Shown: positions 31,726 through 42,215, numbered from the stretch's first letter. The stretch: 64,000 bases of DNA from Nematopogon swammerdamellus (GCA_946902875.1 OX336345.1:22165395-22229394); one strand, 5' to 3'. The notes: a model not told the origin generated them from the sequence alone. Numbers and translations: made by a program.

Positions 31726-32051
31726 TACCTACCTACCTACCTATGTATTTCTTACCATATCAAAATTCGTCAGATCATTGAACGAATAGTGTACGTAATA
31801 TACTTACGTGATACTACGTGATAGTAGTATAGTAAGCGTCCTAATAGATATGGATGGTTTATGGACACATCAATATACCCCCTTCTATTGCACTATGAAT
31901 AATGCTAAATAACAATTTACAAATGGACGCTCAAATACTCGTGCCATGCGTATAACGCCCCGTCAAGTTACGTACCGGAGCGTATACTGATAGATACCAC
32001 AGAAGAGAGATATTACTGATACGGTCGTACTGTATACTGGTACGGAAAATG

Positions 32052-32340
32052 ACACGGTGGCAACATCACCTACAATACAACATCCGAGATGTCAGCTCGT
32101 AACAACTGGTGAAGTAGGTGCTATGTCAGTGCTTTTCTTCGGTCGTACCGGCTTCACTGAACTGGACGGAAAAAAAGAAGGGAGTCATATCCCGAAATAG
32201 TTTGTATTTTCCGTCCAGTTTAGTGTAGCCGGCACGACCAAAGGGAAGCACTGACATGGCACCTAAGTTCACCCGGTGTTATGGGCTGACATCACGGATG
32301 TTATAGGTGATATAGCAAACTGTGTCAGTTTACATAAAAA
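32052..32340. repeat. Inverted pair of SINE tails
   Basis: A minus-strand SINE tail (32052-32173) is followed after ~33 bp by a plus-strand tail (32207-32340). They meet at ctgaactggacgga / tccgtccagtttag and could form a ~110-bp hairpin. The same arrangement is present in TTAA copy 2 (57188-57475), so it arose before the family spread. Confidence 0.8.
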
Positions 32341-32979
32341 AATCCCTCAGTCGCCTTTTACGACATGCACGGGGAGAGATGCAGTGGGGCTATTATTTTA
32401 AATTACCATCCCACACGGTACAAATATACCTAACCTACCTATCTTTTTTCCATTCGATCCAAACACGAAGACAGAAATGACGACCGACACGCGGGCGCAG
32501 CAGGGCAGGAGCGAGCAAGCGAGCCCGGAACTAAAATTGTATCTAGTATTGAAGTGCCTGCTAAATTGACGAAGGCAAAAATTTTACCCTTCCGACTGAA
32601 GAATTACGTCAATAATTTCATGTAGGCGTTTTTTGTTTTTTATTTTTATCTCCTTTCGTGGATAAAATAATAAAACAAATTGAATAGAGTTTTCTCAGAG
32701 CTTTGTGACCTTTGAATCGGTGGTATTGTAAAATTGTAATAATACACAAATACTCAGATTTTCAAAAATTCATGCTTTTTTTATATATTTTTAATTTTGT
32801 GTTTATTACTTACTTTTACTCATTATTAAAAAAACCAGCAATGCACTTTGTTGGTAAGGAACCAAAATATAGGTTGGTATTTTTTTAATTTTCTGAATGT
32901 GTGTCAATTGGTCAGTTTTGGACCTTCTTTGTCGCACTTTTTGCATGTTTTGCGTATTTGGCGTTTGTCACCGCCTTAA

Positions 32980-33664
32980 AAGTATCGGGAAGTGGCATAC
33001 AACGCACCGACTTGAGGCGCGCTATTGGGGAGCATTCGGCACCCTCTCTTTCGCGAGCAGTCAATCCGCCGCACTGCGCCGCTCAGGCAGGTCACGTTTT
33101 TGTATTCGTCCGTCCGTAAAAGGGAGAGATAGAATATCATACACAAAATATGAGCGTGAAAAGGATGGCTATACGTTACTCGGTTCGAGACGAGAGCATA
33201 CGAGTGTCAGTCATTGAGAACATGCAGTGGCGACATGCAGGGTTCTAAACCTATCTTGTAACGCATGGCACAAGTCTTTATATGAATATAAAGGCGACCG
33301 CGCAAGCCGCGACGTACAAAGTTAAAGTATACGAAATCTAATTTGGAATGCACAAGCGTTGTCTCCCTTACACGTATCAAATTGTCATTTAACCGTCTTA
33401 CTCTATCGACGTTCTTAGAGCGGAAACGATCATGATATATGAGGCGCTCGCGCACTTACGCTGTTTTAAATATTGGCAATATACAGAAGAAACTCCATCA
33501 CACTATCCCTTTTCCGTTCACGGAGTTTGCATCTGCACGTCTTATTCTAGCCTATGTTACGTGTGTGTGTAACATTTTAGCTTAGTGTGCTTCTGTGAGA
33601 GAGATTCTCTTTTTCTACCGGTAAAATGTATGACGAGGCCTGTCCAGAAAGTGGAATGTCGTTG
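32980..33664. other. Unassigned part of the LTR-splitting insertion
   Basis: No ORF or transposase motif is recognised. It may be the body of the element that made the ATTGACAC duplication. Confidence 0.4.
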
Positions 33665-33672
33665 ATTGACAC

Positions 33673-33722
33673 GAAGTGTTTGACACTTTGACAGTAAAAG
33701 GATTTTTTATATGGCGGCCACA
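33673..33722 (-). repeat. Gypsy 5' LTR, second part of split copy
   Basis: gaagtgtttgacactttgac and the following TATA-bearing end match 20974-21021. The element boundary ggccaca|ctca is here. Confidence 0.85.
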
Positions 33723-33726
33723 CTCA

Positions 33727-34571
33727 CCCCAGCCAACCCGACCTGCTACCAAAGAGATTTTATGTATAGAGTGAGCACTACGAAGAAAGAATACAGAGAA
33801 ATGACGGCCAATAACTGAGGTATGAGGTAAGGTAGCGGGGTGGCGGAACGCTGAGCCGCGCGGGGCGGGAAGCGAGCGGGAGAGGGGCTAGCTAGCGAGC
33901 GACTAGCGGCTAGCGGCCCGGCCGGCCCGGCCGGTCAGTCAACACGTGCATTGGAATACGTAGGGTTGTCACTTAGTCTACCAAAAATATATTTTTCGAT
34001 TTATTATTTTACGAGTAGGTATTATGGTTAATTGTGCCCGTAGTCTAGTGGTAACGCTTCTCAATGCAGAAGTTGCGGGTTCAAATCCCGGGCACTAACT
34101 AATGTACTTATTTATTTCCTTGATAAAGATTGATATACATGCATTTCATAACGAATAGGTACGATCGCTCCGGTGAAGAAAAATAAAGTTAGGTAACTAG
34201 TGCACACTGGTCTATGAAAGGTATTTTTGTGTAAACTGCTTCTGATTTCCACTGGTCACCATGTACGAGTAATCGAACCGGATATAACAAATTGTGACAA
34301 GTTCGAGTGCAATATGACTGCCATAAGAATACTCAATAAACAATAAAACAACAACAATAAAAACAATACCTCCTATGTCAGTGAGCAGAGTCCGTGCCTA
34401 GCAGTGGGACGTTTTAAAGGATTATAGAAGAAAACAGATAGTGAATTTCATCGAAAAAAACGTTTTTATGTATTTAAACTTAAAATACAGAACTATAATA
34501 ACTTGAAATACATACCTAAACTTATATGGGTTTTTAAATTACCGTGGTTATTTGACATTTTAAGAAGTAAC
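33727..34571. other. Intergenic, GC-rich patch then AT-rich sequence
   Basis: Bases 33830-33945 are strongly GC-rich, with GGCCGG steps near 33915-33940. A tRNA-like element is at 34034. A fragment of a common dispersed repeat (gagtccgtgcctagcagtgg) is at 34389. No coding exon is seen. Confidence 0.5.
34034..34095 (+). other. tRNA-like sequence with perfect A and B boxes
   Basis: TAGTCTAGTGG is a perfect Pol III A box and GGGTTCAAATCCC holds a perfect B box. GTGCCCG and CGGGCAC at the two ends can pair, and CTTCT/AGAAG form an anticodon-like stem. However the loop has six bases, and the T-arm and acceptor cannot both pair at normal length, so it is not a working tRNA. A tRNA pseudogene or SINE head is most likely. 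Confidence 0.6.
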
Positions 34572-34707
34572 AACGGCTTTACTCACTATCGAAATACGAG
34601 CTGTGTGGCTCGACATTTCGGCCAGAGTGCTCATGATGATGGGCCATACGTTTGGCCCGAAACGTCGAGCCACACAGCTCATATTTCGACCGCGAGTAAA
34701 GCCGTTT
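34572..34707. repeat. Foldback with ~52-bp arms
   Basis: aacggctttactc at 34572 and its reverse complement ending at 34707 begin an imperfect stem of about 52 bp that includes gagctgtgtggctcgac. The loop is about 28 nt. No target duplication was recognised. Confidence 0.85.
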
Positions 34708-35434
34708 TGTATTCTTATAATACCTACACTTAATAACTAGAATAATATCTAAAAAACTAAACTTAATAATAAAGAATTCATAACTGCGGTCTTGGCCTTG
34801 GACTAAACTTAAAATCTCCAAACCAAACATACATAAAATAAAGAGTGCAGCATTTATAAAAAAATATATATATATATATATATAACTAAAAAAACCATTA
34901 GGTATACTTTGGACTACACACACAAACACAACTAAAATAACTCTTCCTCCGTACTTAAACAAAATAATTTAAATTTCACTTTACACAAATTTAAATTTTC
35001 ACTTTCCTTTAAACAATGTATCATCTTGGACTATTTTTATCCATCTTTCTCGTATTGATCCCTTAGAAGGATGTGGAAACCTTGTAAAAAGATTTTTTTC
35101 TTGAAAATTTCTCAATTACTTACTAATTTAAAAAAAATAAAAGAATAGCGACAACCCTAATTAGCGGTCAATTCACTCTCATATTTTAACGTGGTTTAAT
35201 ACATATTTATTTACTTTCATACATGATATCCCAGAACTCTATTTCTAATCATTCATATGTGGCAGCCCTAATGAGCGCGTTTAATTTATTTGTTTAATTA
35301 AATAATGCTTATGTTATTGCAATGCTAGGTCAATACATAAAATGTACAAAATTTTCTAATTGAAGTAGCGTTGTGACAGCCCTAATTGGCCAGTTGAACC
35401 AAATATTTCTAAGCACATGGAAAACAAGATATTA
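34708..35434. other. AT-rich intergenic DNA
   Basis: It includes an (AT)n microsatellite at 34864-34884. No gene or dispersed repeat is recognised. Confidence 0.5.
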
Positions 35435-35436
35435 TA

Positions 35437-35942
35437 TATAAGGTCTTTCAAAATTAGTTAATAGTACGCTAAGGGGGGGTTCTGTATCGTAAATAAATCA
35501 CTTTTGAGGAAGAAAGATTTTTTTTTACAAAAAAAAAAAATTTATAATAATGCAAAAATGTAAAATGTAAAAAAAAATTCTTTTCTTAATCGTTTCAGTT
35601 TCATGCCAGGAACAAAAGTCTTCCAACACATAGATCTCTTTCTTTCAGAAATTGTGAAAACCACAATTTTAGTTTTATTAGTATGGAATAGAAAGAATTT
35701 GATTTTTTTTACCAACTTACACGTGTTACATCAAAATGGTAATGAAGACTTTTTTGTTACTGTTATGAAAATGAATCGATTAGGCTATAAAAATCAACCA
35801 CATATTTTTTTATTTAAATACATACAAAACATTTTACATAAAAAAAGCCCAAGGTCCAAAAAAATTTATATAGGTTTTACTCCCTATAGGATGCAGAACC
35901 CACCCTTAGCGTACTATTAACTAATTTTGAAAGACCTTATAT
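35437..35942. mobile_element. ~506-bp MITE with ~53-bp inverted ends
   Basis: tataaggtctttcaaaatta at the left end is inverted at the right, and pairing continues through gtacgctaaggg and gggttctg with two mismatches. The flanks are TA-rich, which fits a Tc1/mariner-type target, but a unique duplication cannot be defined. The interior is AT-rich and noncoding. Confidence 0.85.
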
Positions 35943-36811
35943 ATTAAGATCACAATGAAGTGATACTTACCTATGAAATGAGATGCCATCAGTTTTCCCA
36001 ATATTTTTGGTATGATTTTTGCAATATCGCAATTCGCAACACACAACCGGGCATAATGAATGACTGGCGCGATGCGAGCCGCAGACGGACGGCAGCGAGC
36101 GCGCGGACGGCGCGTCCGCCGCGTTCGGTCGCTCGCGAGCTACTAGTCTCAAGAGGGTCCTTCCGCGTAATGGTTACTCCACCGCGGTGGAGCGAAGGCT
36201 GTTGCCCGGGTAAGAGGTCTAGTAGAATACATGATACGTCATTGCCTGCTACTGGGTCCCCGGGAAGTACACCGGAACACAGCGAACTGTTAAGGCGGTG
36301 TAATTGTTTCTCCCGGGGTGTGGTGGCGAACCCAGCCGATCCGAAGATCTCCCACACGCTGATTGGATGTACGGAATAGAGGTCTGGCGCCCTGCCAGTA
36401 CGTCAAACATAAAGATCTTGAAAAGAGCACAAAACAATAAATATAACAGTAAATATCCGAATGCCCGTGGGCGCCGTCGGACTACACCTCTGCGTTAGTC
36501 TGGCGCGCGCGATGTCGTGCTTCCCATAAAAATAAAATCACCCTAAGAACAGATCTATGAACCGCGTTCGCCAAAAAATTTGTAATACATGATTATCTTG
36601 ATGTGCCGACAATAAATGAAGAACTAAGTATACCAACGTAGGTTACCATCAGTTAAAGCAAGAGCTTAGGTATATCACCCCAATCAACTTGCTTCAAATC
36701 TGCTGAACACGCTGTCGTGAATGTGAAGAGACATAAGTTGACAGTCTTTCTCCAAATACCTGAGTAAGCTGTACCTGCATCTCCACGTCAACCTTCACTC
36801 AACACATCTAA
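35943..36811. other. Intergenic, with a jockey-like LINE 3' fragment
   Basis: Plus-strand codons at 36370-36437 read YGIEVWRPASTSNIKILKRA, the conserved region after the RT domain of jockey-like LINEs, in one short fragment. Bases 36449-36525 (gaatgcccgtgggcgccgtc) recur at 41605-41680, so both stretches belong to one dispersed 3' end. A perfect 16-bp palindrome ctccaccgcggtggag lies near 36178. Confidence 0.6.
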
Positions 36812-37985
36812 TATAAGGTGCTTCGTTATTTATGTCAATAACTTCGGGAGGGTTACATACGCACTCAAATAAACTCCAACATCTAACAAAAAGATAAACT
36901 CAAATAGCTCTAAAACCAATCATCCTAACCCTTGCAAAACACGAAACGTAGGTACTTACCTAGCGCCACGTCTCTAGATTTATGGCGGCGCGGTGTCCTT
37001 GTGACTTACTTTGTCGGTAACCGCCGGTCTCCGACATTTCTTTTACTACGCCGCGCGCCGCGCGCCGACAGTCATTCATTTCCGTGTGTGCGTATTGCAT
37101 TGCCGTGCGCGGCGGCGCGTTCTTTGTTTCTCGTCAGTGTGCTGCAGCCGTTTCGCGAGAGCACAAGTGATATTGCAAATTCAAAATGCCGCCGTATCGG
37201 TACACCGACGCGGACTACTTGTGTTCTTGGGCCGCCTGAACGGTGCCACCTACTTGGAGTTCCTGCAGGAAGGCCTCCCGGACCTACTCGCGGAGGTTCC
37301 TGTGAACCGCCATCGCTGGATGTACCTACTTCCACACCCGCACACCCGCACACACCGCTTCACTCGCGCCGTCCGCGACTACCTGACGGAGGAGTTCCAG
37401 GGCCGGTGGATAGGCCGCGGCGGACCGATCCCTTCGCCGCCACGTTCACCGGACCTGACGCCGCTAAATTTTGATGTGTGGGGACGGGCCAAGGACCTAG
37501 TTTATGGGCAGGATGGCCACAGCGTGGAGAATGAAGAAAAGTTACGTGCTCGTATTGTAAACGCATTCGCTATAAGTGGTGACAGTGACACTCTAGTTCG
37601 TGTTAATCAGAGCATCGTGAGGAGGGCCACTCTTCGCATCCGAGTGCAAGGTGGCAATTTTCAGCTTTTTTTGTAAATGTGGGTGAGTACCTAGTATGTA
37701 AGTTCCTAACGACTATTGTAAGTGAAGGGTACCCCCACATACTCACACACGCACACACATCCTCTCACACATTAAAAAACACAACAAACGCAGACAGTGC
37801 GAGTTACCTACTGGTACTACTGGTACACACAGGTTGATCTTTTTAATGTTTAGGTAGCAAACATGTTTTGTAAAATTTCTCGAAAAGTAATGCTAAGAAC
37901 ATATTTTTTTTTTGCGTAACTTGTTTATTTGAGTGTGCATGTAACCCTCCCGAAGTTATTGACATAAATAACGAAGCACCTTATA
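36812..37985 (+). mobile_element. Tc1/mariner-superfamily element with ~62-bp TIRs
   Basis: The left end tataaggtgcttcgttattt (36812) is inverted at the right end (to 37985). Both ends are TA-flanked or start with TA, and the arms match over about 62 bp (through aacttcgggagggttac). The interior encodes a decayed transposase. Confidence 0.85.
37210..37677 (+). pseudogene. Transposase C-terminal half, catalytic Asp lost
   Basis: LGRLNGATYLEFLQEGLPDL, TEEFQGRWIGRGGPIPSPP, RSPDLTPLNFDVWGRAKDLV and the tail RRATLRIRVQGGNFQLFL match the DDE transposases of a Tc1/mariner-like family common in insects. The segment that should read like MWYQHDGAPAH is replaced by YLLPHPHTRTHRF, so the second catalytic Asp is gone. 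The N-terminal half (helix-turn-helix, first Asp) is missing. Confidence 0.8.
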
Positions 37986-38426
37986 TAAAAGTCACCCGAC
38001 TGATTGTAGATGAAAACGGAAGAGAGAAAATAAAATTATAATTGTGTGCAATTGAAACTTAAGATTTAACTCACACGTCAACCTATTACTTAATTTCAAC
38101 GTGTCACCCATGTGTCACCACCGTCAAAAAAGTTGCGATCTTTGAATAGTAGGAAATTAGCATGGAACCGCTTCATAAAAGACAAACAAGGCAATAAAAG
38201 ATAAATTTTAAACAATTATTTATTCATATTGCATTGTGTAAATCCTATAGTACGGAGCATTTAATTTCAATGTTTCTTTAATTTTAAATCTTTCCTGTCT
38301 GCTGTCCCTGGATTCGAACACAAGTTTGGTCAACTGCTAACCAGTTGTCTTGCCAGCTGACCAATAATACTAATTTATATATGGATCATTTCACTCAAAT
38401 TTTTGTTTTTTTAATGAATTTTGGTT
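37986..38426. other. Downstream flank of the 648-codon ORF, with a tRNA-like relic
   Basis: On the minus strand, 38366-38290 reads ggtcagctggcaagacaact...gtgttcgaatccaggg, with a B-box-like GTTCGAATCC and a 5-bp anticodon-like stem (CAACT/AGTTG). It does not make a full tRNA fold. The remainder is AT-rich. Confidence 0.35.
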
Positions 38427-40373
38427 TTAATTTCCGTTATGTTTTTCTTTTTTTTTGTCAAGCTTTTTGTCAAGTGTCAAATTATTTTTGTAAATATTTT
38501 CACCTCTCGTTTTATAGATATTTTGAGGTTGTGTCATGCTACACCGCAAGTGGGCGACAGGATTCATCAAACATGTTTTTCCTTTCGTTTTTATGTTATT
38601 CCATGACACTACTTTTGCATTTTTTTCTTTTGCTACTAACTGTTTTTTCGTTACATTAGTTTCTTTTTTAATTGCATCTTTCTGCTCAATGAGTTTTACA
38701 TTAGGCCTCAGCTTAGATATTTTATTATGCATGATGTGTTTTGGTTTTAGAGGTCTTGAATTGTTAAATTTAGATATATTTATTTGGGATTTTGATGTTA
38801 AATTCATATCACTGCTTTCGAATGTCTTAATATCTCTTGGGTTGTTAAATTTATTGGATATATTTTTTCGGGAGTTTGATGTTTTATTGAAATGCCTACT
38901 TTCCAATCTCTTAACATTTATAGGTCTCGGGTTGAGAAATTTATTTGATTTATTTATTTGGGATTTCGATGTTTTATTGAAATCACTATTTTCCAATATC
39001 TCAATATTTAATGGTTTATTAAATGACGGTCTATTAGCCTGTTGACTTTTTTCCGTAAATGTTTCCAGTTTTTGTGTACAAATTGATTTATTTATGCATG
39101 ACGGTGTATTCGTCTGTTGGCTTTTTTCCGTAAATGTTTCCAGTTTTTGTGTACAAATTGATTTGTTTATGCTTATTTCTTCACATTTATTATTTTTTTC
39201 GGATTGGTTTACACAGTCATTGCAATACGACATAGATGTATATTTATTTAAAAAAATATTTTTTTGCCTAGATCCAAAAAATATTTGTTCAAATTTTATT
39301 TCCTCATCAATTGCACTTATTATTGGTAGTAGATCTGAAGTTTTAAAATTCGTAGCTGTTATTACTTTAACATCGTTAAATTCTTCAGTTCCTTCTTCAT
39401 AATGCAGAATATCTTTTTCTTTTCCGTCTCTAAAAGGTGACAAACATTGATCTTCTATTTTTTCATCAGATGTCACAAAATTATGCAAATCGTAGTTATC
39501 AAATGCTTGTTTATCATCTTCATAATCCCGGCTGCTGCGTAAGCTCACTTCATCACCTCTTATGTGAATTGATTTTGCGTCTACACTTTCAACAGTCAAT
39601 ACTTTTGTTAATTGATAAACACTCTTGCATAGTAAATGTGAATCTCTTGATGCTTTCACGTTTCTTTGGATACATACATTGTGTGTCCTAGCGACCGTTT
39701 GTGCTGCAAATACATTTGTATTCTGATTTGAAAAACGAGCAGTCTTCTTGGCAGAAACTTTTTCAACGTCATTCTCATCATCTGAACCCTCGGGTGGCTC
39801 TCTTTCTTTCGAACATACTTCACAAATGCAAGAGTCACAGGTGCATGGATTTACATTACTTTCATCGTGACAATCGTATTCAACTTCCACATTACTTAGG
39901 CCCATACTATTTAGATCTCTTCTTTGGCAAATAATGCATTCGCAAGGACAGCAATTACAATTGTAAGTTTCTGATTCATTTACTACATTATCGTCAGATG
40001 TAGTACTATTTTCTGATTCATTCATTACATTATCATAAGTCGTAGTATTAGTTTCAGACATGAATTTGAAAATCTCACTCGCTACTTTAGCTTTACTCGT
40101 CGTTTTATTTACAGATTCATTCGCTACATTATCGTCAGGCGTAGTTTTAGTTTCTGATTCATTCACTACATTATCATCAGTTGTATCTTTGTTTTCTGAT
40201 TCTTTTAATACATTTGAATAAACATATTGCTTCGGATTGTCCTGAGTTATGTCAAGGGAATGATGGATATATTCTTCATAAGATCTTCGTAGTTTTTGAT
40301 AAATTTCTTTGTCTCTACATAATATGCTTCCCTTACGGTGACCTGTACCGGGTTTTCTACGGGAATGCTCCAT
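38427..40373 (-). CDS. Single-exon 648-residue protein with Cys-rich patch and internal repeats, function unknown
   Basis: ATG at 40373 has A at -3 and G at +4, and an in-frame TAA lies 21 nt upstream, so this start is likely. The first 50 residues are basic (MEHSRRKPGTGHRKGSILCR). Residues ~60-130 repeat a DDNVVNESET-like motif four times. Residues ~135-190 are Cys-rich (NCNCCPCECIICQRR; CTCDSCICEVCSKE). Near residue 400 there are two 20-residue direct repeats starting INKSICTQKLETFTEKSQQ. From ~430 to 560 the sequence is Asn/Lys/Ser-rich with FNKTSKSQINKS repeats. No known domain is recognised. The long open frame in AT-rich DNA without stops suggests a real gene. Confidence 0.7.
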   Translation of the reverse strand: MEHSRRKPGTGHRKGSILCRDKEIYQKLRRSYEEYIHHSLDITQDNPKQYVYSNVLKESENKDTTDDNVVNESETKTTPDDNVANESVNKTTSKAKVASEIFKFMSETNTTTYDNVMNESENSTTSDDNVVNESETYNCNCCPCECIICQRRDLNSMGLSNVEVEYDCHDESNVNPCTCDSCICEVCSKEREPPEGSDDENDVEKVSAKKTARFSNQNTNVFAAQTVARTHNVCIQRNVKASRDSHLLCKSVYQLTKVLTVESVDAKSIHIRGDEVSLRSSRDYEDDKQAFDNYDLHNFVTSDEKIEDQCLSPFRDGKEKDILHYEEGTEEFNDVKVITATNFKTSDLLPIISAIDEEIKFEQIFFGSRQKNIFLNKYTSMSYCNDCVNQSEKNNKCEEISINKSICTQKLETFTEKSQQTNTPSCINKSICTQKLETFTEKSQQANRPSFNKPLNIEILENSDFNKTSKSQINKSNKFLNPRPINVKRLESRHFNKTSNSRKNISNKFNNPRDIKTFESSDMNLTSKSQINISKFNNSRPLKPKHIMHNKISKLRPNVKLIEQKDAIKKETNVTKKQLVAKEKNAKVVSWNNIKTKGKTCLMNPVAHLRCSMTQPQNIYKTRGENIYKNNLTLDKKLDKKKEKHNGN

Positions 40374-40631
40374 AATGAATTTACAGTCTTCTTAGAAAGT
40401 TATAGGCTTTACTTGTAGTTGGCTTTTTGTTTTGAATGGTCTATGATCTAAGGAATGTATGAATGGGTTGTGCTCCGGTTTTTCCCCCTCCTTATTAGCT
40501 TTGGTTTGGTTTTTCAATGTGGAATTTGAGGGTAGAGGTGGAAGAATAAATTTGAGTTTTTTTTTAGAAAATGACAGAGTTTACATCTTGCCGCTTAATT
40601 TGTGTTGTGAAATTGTTTACGCCCTAAGGAA

Positions 40632-40850
40632 TTAACTCTTTCTTTTGTGTCCCTTCTCCTTCTTAGGTTTCAAAAGGTCGTGGGTTTTGCTTGTGGACGG
40701 CCGTAAATCGGTCGAATTACGAGGTGGGCGAATGAACCGGTCGAGGCTGGCTCGCAGCGCCACGTTGGAGCGCAGGATGCTGCTCAGGTACCTCGACACT
40801 TCAGAGTCGTACATCAGATTCTCTCGGAACATTTGGTAGCAGGAGGGACA
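40632..40850 (-). CDS. Last exon of a probable coiled-coil gene
   Basis: The acceptor TTATTTGCAG|TGT lies at 40851/40850 and the exon reads in phase 0: CPSCYQMFRENLMYDSEVSR, then SNVALRASLDRFIRPPRNST, and a Lys-rich end KPKKEKGHKRKS before TAA (40632-40634). The CPSC could be half of a zinc site. The phase fits the two upstream exons on this strand (53190-53725 and 63109-63288), which also have phase-0 borders, so they may belong to one gene. That link is inference: exons between them could be missing. Confidence 0.6.
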   Translation of the reverse strand, partial: CPSCYQMFRENLMYDSEVSRYLSSILRSNVALRASLDRFIRPPRNSTDLRPSTSKTHDLLKPKKEKGHKRKS

Positions 40851-42099
40851 CTGCAAATAAAATTAAGTGGATGGGTACACGTGTTATAGCTCACAAGGCA
40901 GGCCGACGCTCTCGTGCTTAAGTACACAAAATTAAATGTGCATGCGCATTCTGAACACAACTAAGTTATAATACTAACCCGATTTTGTGAGATAAAACAC
41001 CTGTGAGTACCTAATTGACGCTAGCTAAAGTTTCACTAGTGGGTACTGGGCAGGGTTGCATCCCTATACGCTGGACTTACCGCGAATGCGTACAAATTGG
41101 TTCTGCAGGTCTTTAGGCCACAGAACTGGTTAATTCTGGAACGCTCTCCCTGCCCACATATTTCCCCTCAAGTACAGTCTCGGGTCCTTCAAGAGAGGCG
41201 TGAATAGGCACTCTTCAGGCAGGCATTCGCAACCCCCGCGTACGAACGAATGTCCACGAGCGTCGTTGACCACCTTATGGGTGGCTCAAGCTTATTATTT
41301 TAGGATAATTGAATGTAGAAATTGTTTGTAAATAGACATACAGGGATTGATGTAGGATGCATTAGAAGGAACCACAGATAAGATCAACAATCTGCTATAG
41401 GGGTCAGTCACGCGTCGTCGCATCGCAAGCTTCCACTTAGGACAAATCGATCCTGTAAATCCTTTATTTACAGGATTGCCAACATGTGGAATGCACTCCC
41501 ACCTGCATCCTTTCCTCTAATGCAGGTACAGTCTGGAATCCTTCAACCATAATGTGAAGATGCACCTAGCCGGCCGACATGATATTCGCACCCCACGTAT
41601 ATATCCGAATGCCCGTGGGCGCCGTTGGACTACACCTCTGCGTTAGTCGGGCGTGGGCCATATGTCGTGTTTCCCATAAATAAAAAGTAATGGCTGCACA
41701 GGCAATCAAGAGCATTCTGTATGGGAACACTGTCGCCAAAGTTCCTACCAACCAATCAACTAGACGCACGCAGAGCTTAGTGGCCATTCAGCGAACGCAT
41801 ATTAACATCGACAGCCAATGAGAGCGAGCACATAATATGTCGACACCTCTGCTTTATGTGGCATTAATGTGGCGACGACGACGACAGCATAGACGACCGA
41901 CAGTCGCTACGCGTGGCGTGACTGCTAGCAGATTGTTTCCGCTGATCTGTGCAAGCAATATAAACACTAATTTTCTATAGGTATGACTTATGTTATGTAG
42001 CTTGTGGGATGATTGTGGGCAAGAACGTTAGTTGTATGGACATCGGACCTTCCCCGCGCCAGAGCGTAACGATAATTTTAAAAACGTACAAATAACATT
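40851..42099 (-). other. Intron or intergenic DNA with LINE 3' fragments
   Basis: Plus-strand codons at 41135-41300 read FWNALPAHIFPLKYSLGSFK and RGVNRHSSGRHSQPPRTNEC. Those at 41465-41550 read IANMWNALPPASFPLMQVQS. Both are the extreme C-terminal region of jockey/R1-like LINE ORF2. Bases 41605-41690 share a ~80-bp 3' motif with 36449-36525. No other gene is seen. Confidence 0.6.
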
Positions 42100-42215
42100 C
42101 GTTACCAACCAATCAGAGCGCGATACCACCCAATCAGAGCGCGCGCCGTCCCCTCCGCTATCCGCGGAGCTCTGCGACGCTGTTTCTCATATAAGCGTTG
42201 AGCATGCATTGAACA
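42100..42215 (+). promoter_or_regulatory. Promoter-like module: two CCAAT boxes and a TATA-like word
   Basis: ccaatcagagcgcg occurs twice 19 bp apart (42109 and 42128), each a textbook CCAAT box context. GC-rich sequence and a catataag word (42187) lie downstream. The 231-bp interval 42018-42248 is bordered by gcaagaacgtt and its inverse, so this may be a small transposon or solo LTR. No gene follows at once. Confidence 0.35.

Larger units (their letters stand above)
30947..32975. mobile_element. TTAA-flanked element, copy 1 (2.03 kb)
   Basis: The inverted ends GGCCGTGACAAACG and CGTTTGTCACCGCC are each directly flanked by TTAA (30943-30946 and 32976-32979). The TTAA target is that of piggyBac-type transposons, though the first bases are GGC and not CCC. 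The interior carries a tRNA-like box, a GC-rich patch, inverted SINE tails and a ~700-bp AT-rich part, all shared with copy 2 (56302-58107). A private segment at about 31447-31940 contains a small MITE. No transposase is encoded. Confidence 0.88.
30936..33664. mobile_element. Insertion splitting the gypsy LTR, flanked by an 8-bp direct repeat
   Basis: ATTGACAC occurs directly before (30928-30935) and after (33665-33672) this 2.73-kb segment and only once in the intact LTR, so it is the target duplication. The insert holds a TTAA-flanked element (30947-32975) plus 685 bp of unrecognised sequence (32980-33664). An 8-bp duplication would fit a hAT- or P-type element, but the ends (caccga / cgttg) show only a very short inverted match. 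There is no transposase. Confidence 0.65.
20877..33722 (-). mobile_element. Ty3/gypsy element (CsRn1/Kabuki-like), interrupted by two nested insertions
   Basis: The outer boundaries are the 145-bp LTR at 20877-21021 and the far end of a split LTR at 33722. CTCA flanks both (20873-20876 and 33723-33726), a 4-bp target duplication. Going along the minus strand: LTR (split), PBS, gag start at 30814, then a truncated copia element (24435-30194), then gag end, protease, RT, RNase H, integrase, polypurine tract and the other LTR. The tail of the 5' LTR is separated by an insertion at 30936-33664. Removing both insertions gives an element of about 4.4 kb. All ORFs are broken. Confidence 0.85.

Noticed and set aside
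34034..34095. A functional tRNA gene
   Set aside because: The A and B boxes are perfect, but the anticodon loop has six bases, and acceptor and T-arm cannot both pair normally; kept only as a tRNA-like element.
36932..37353. Longer host protein starting near 36932 or 37011
   Set aside because: The frame only becomes meaningful at about 37210, where transposase motifs begin; the earlier part is unrelated GC-rich sequence inside the same transposon.
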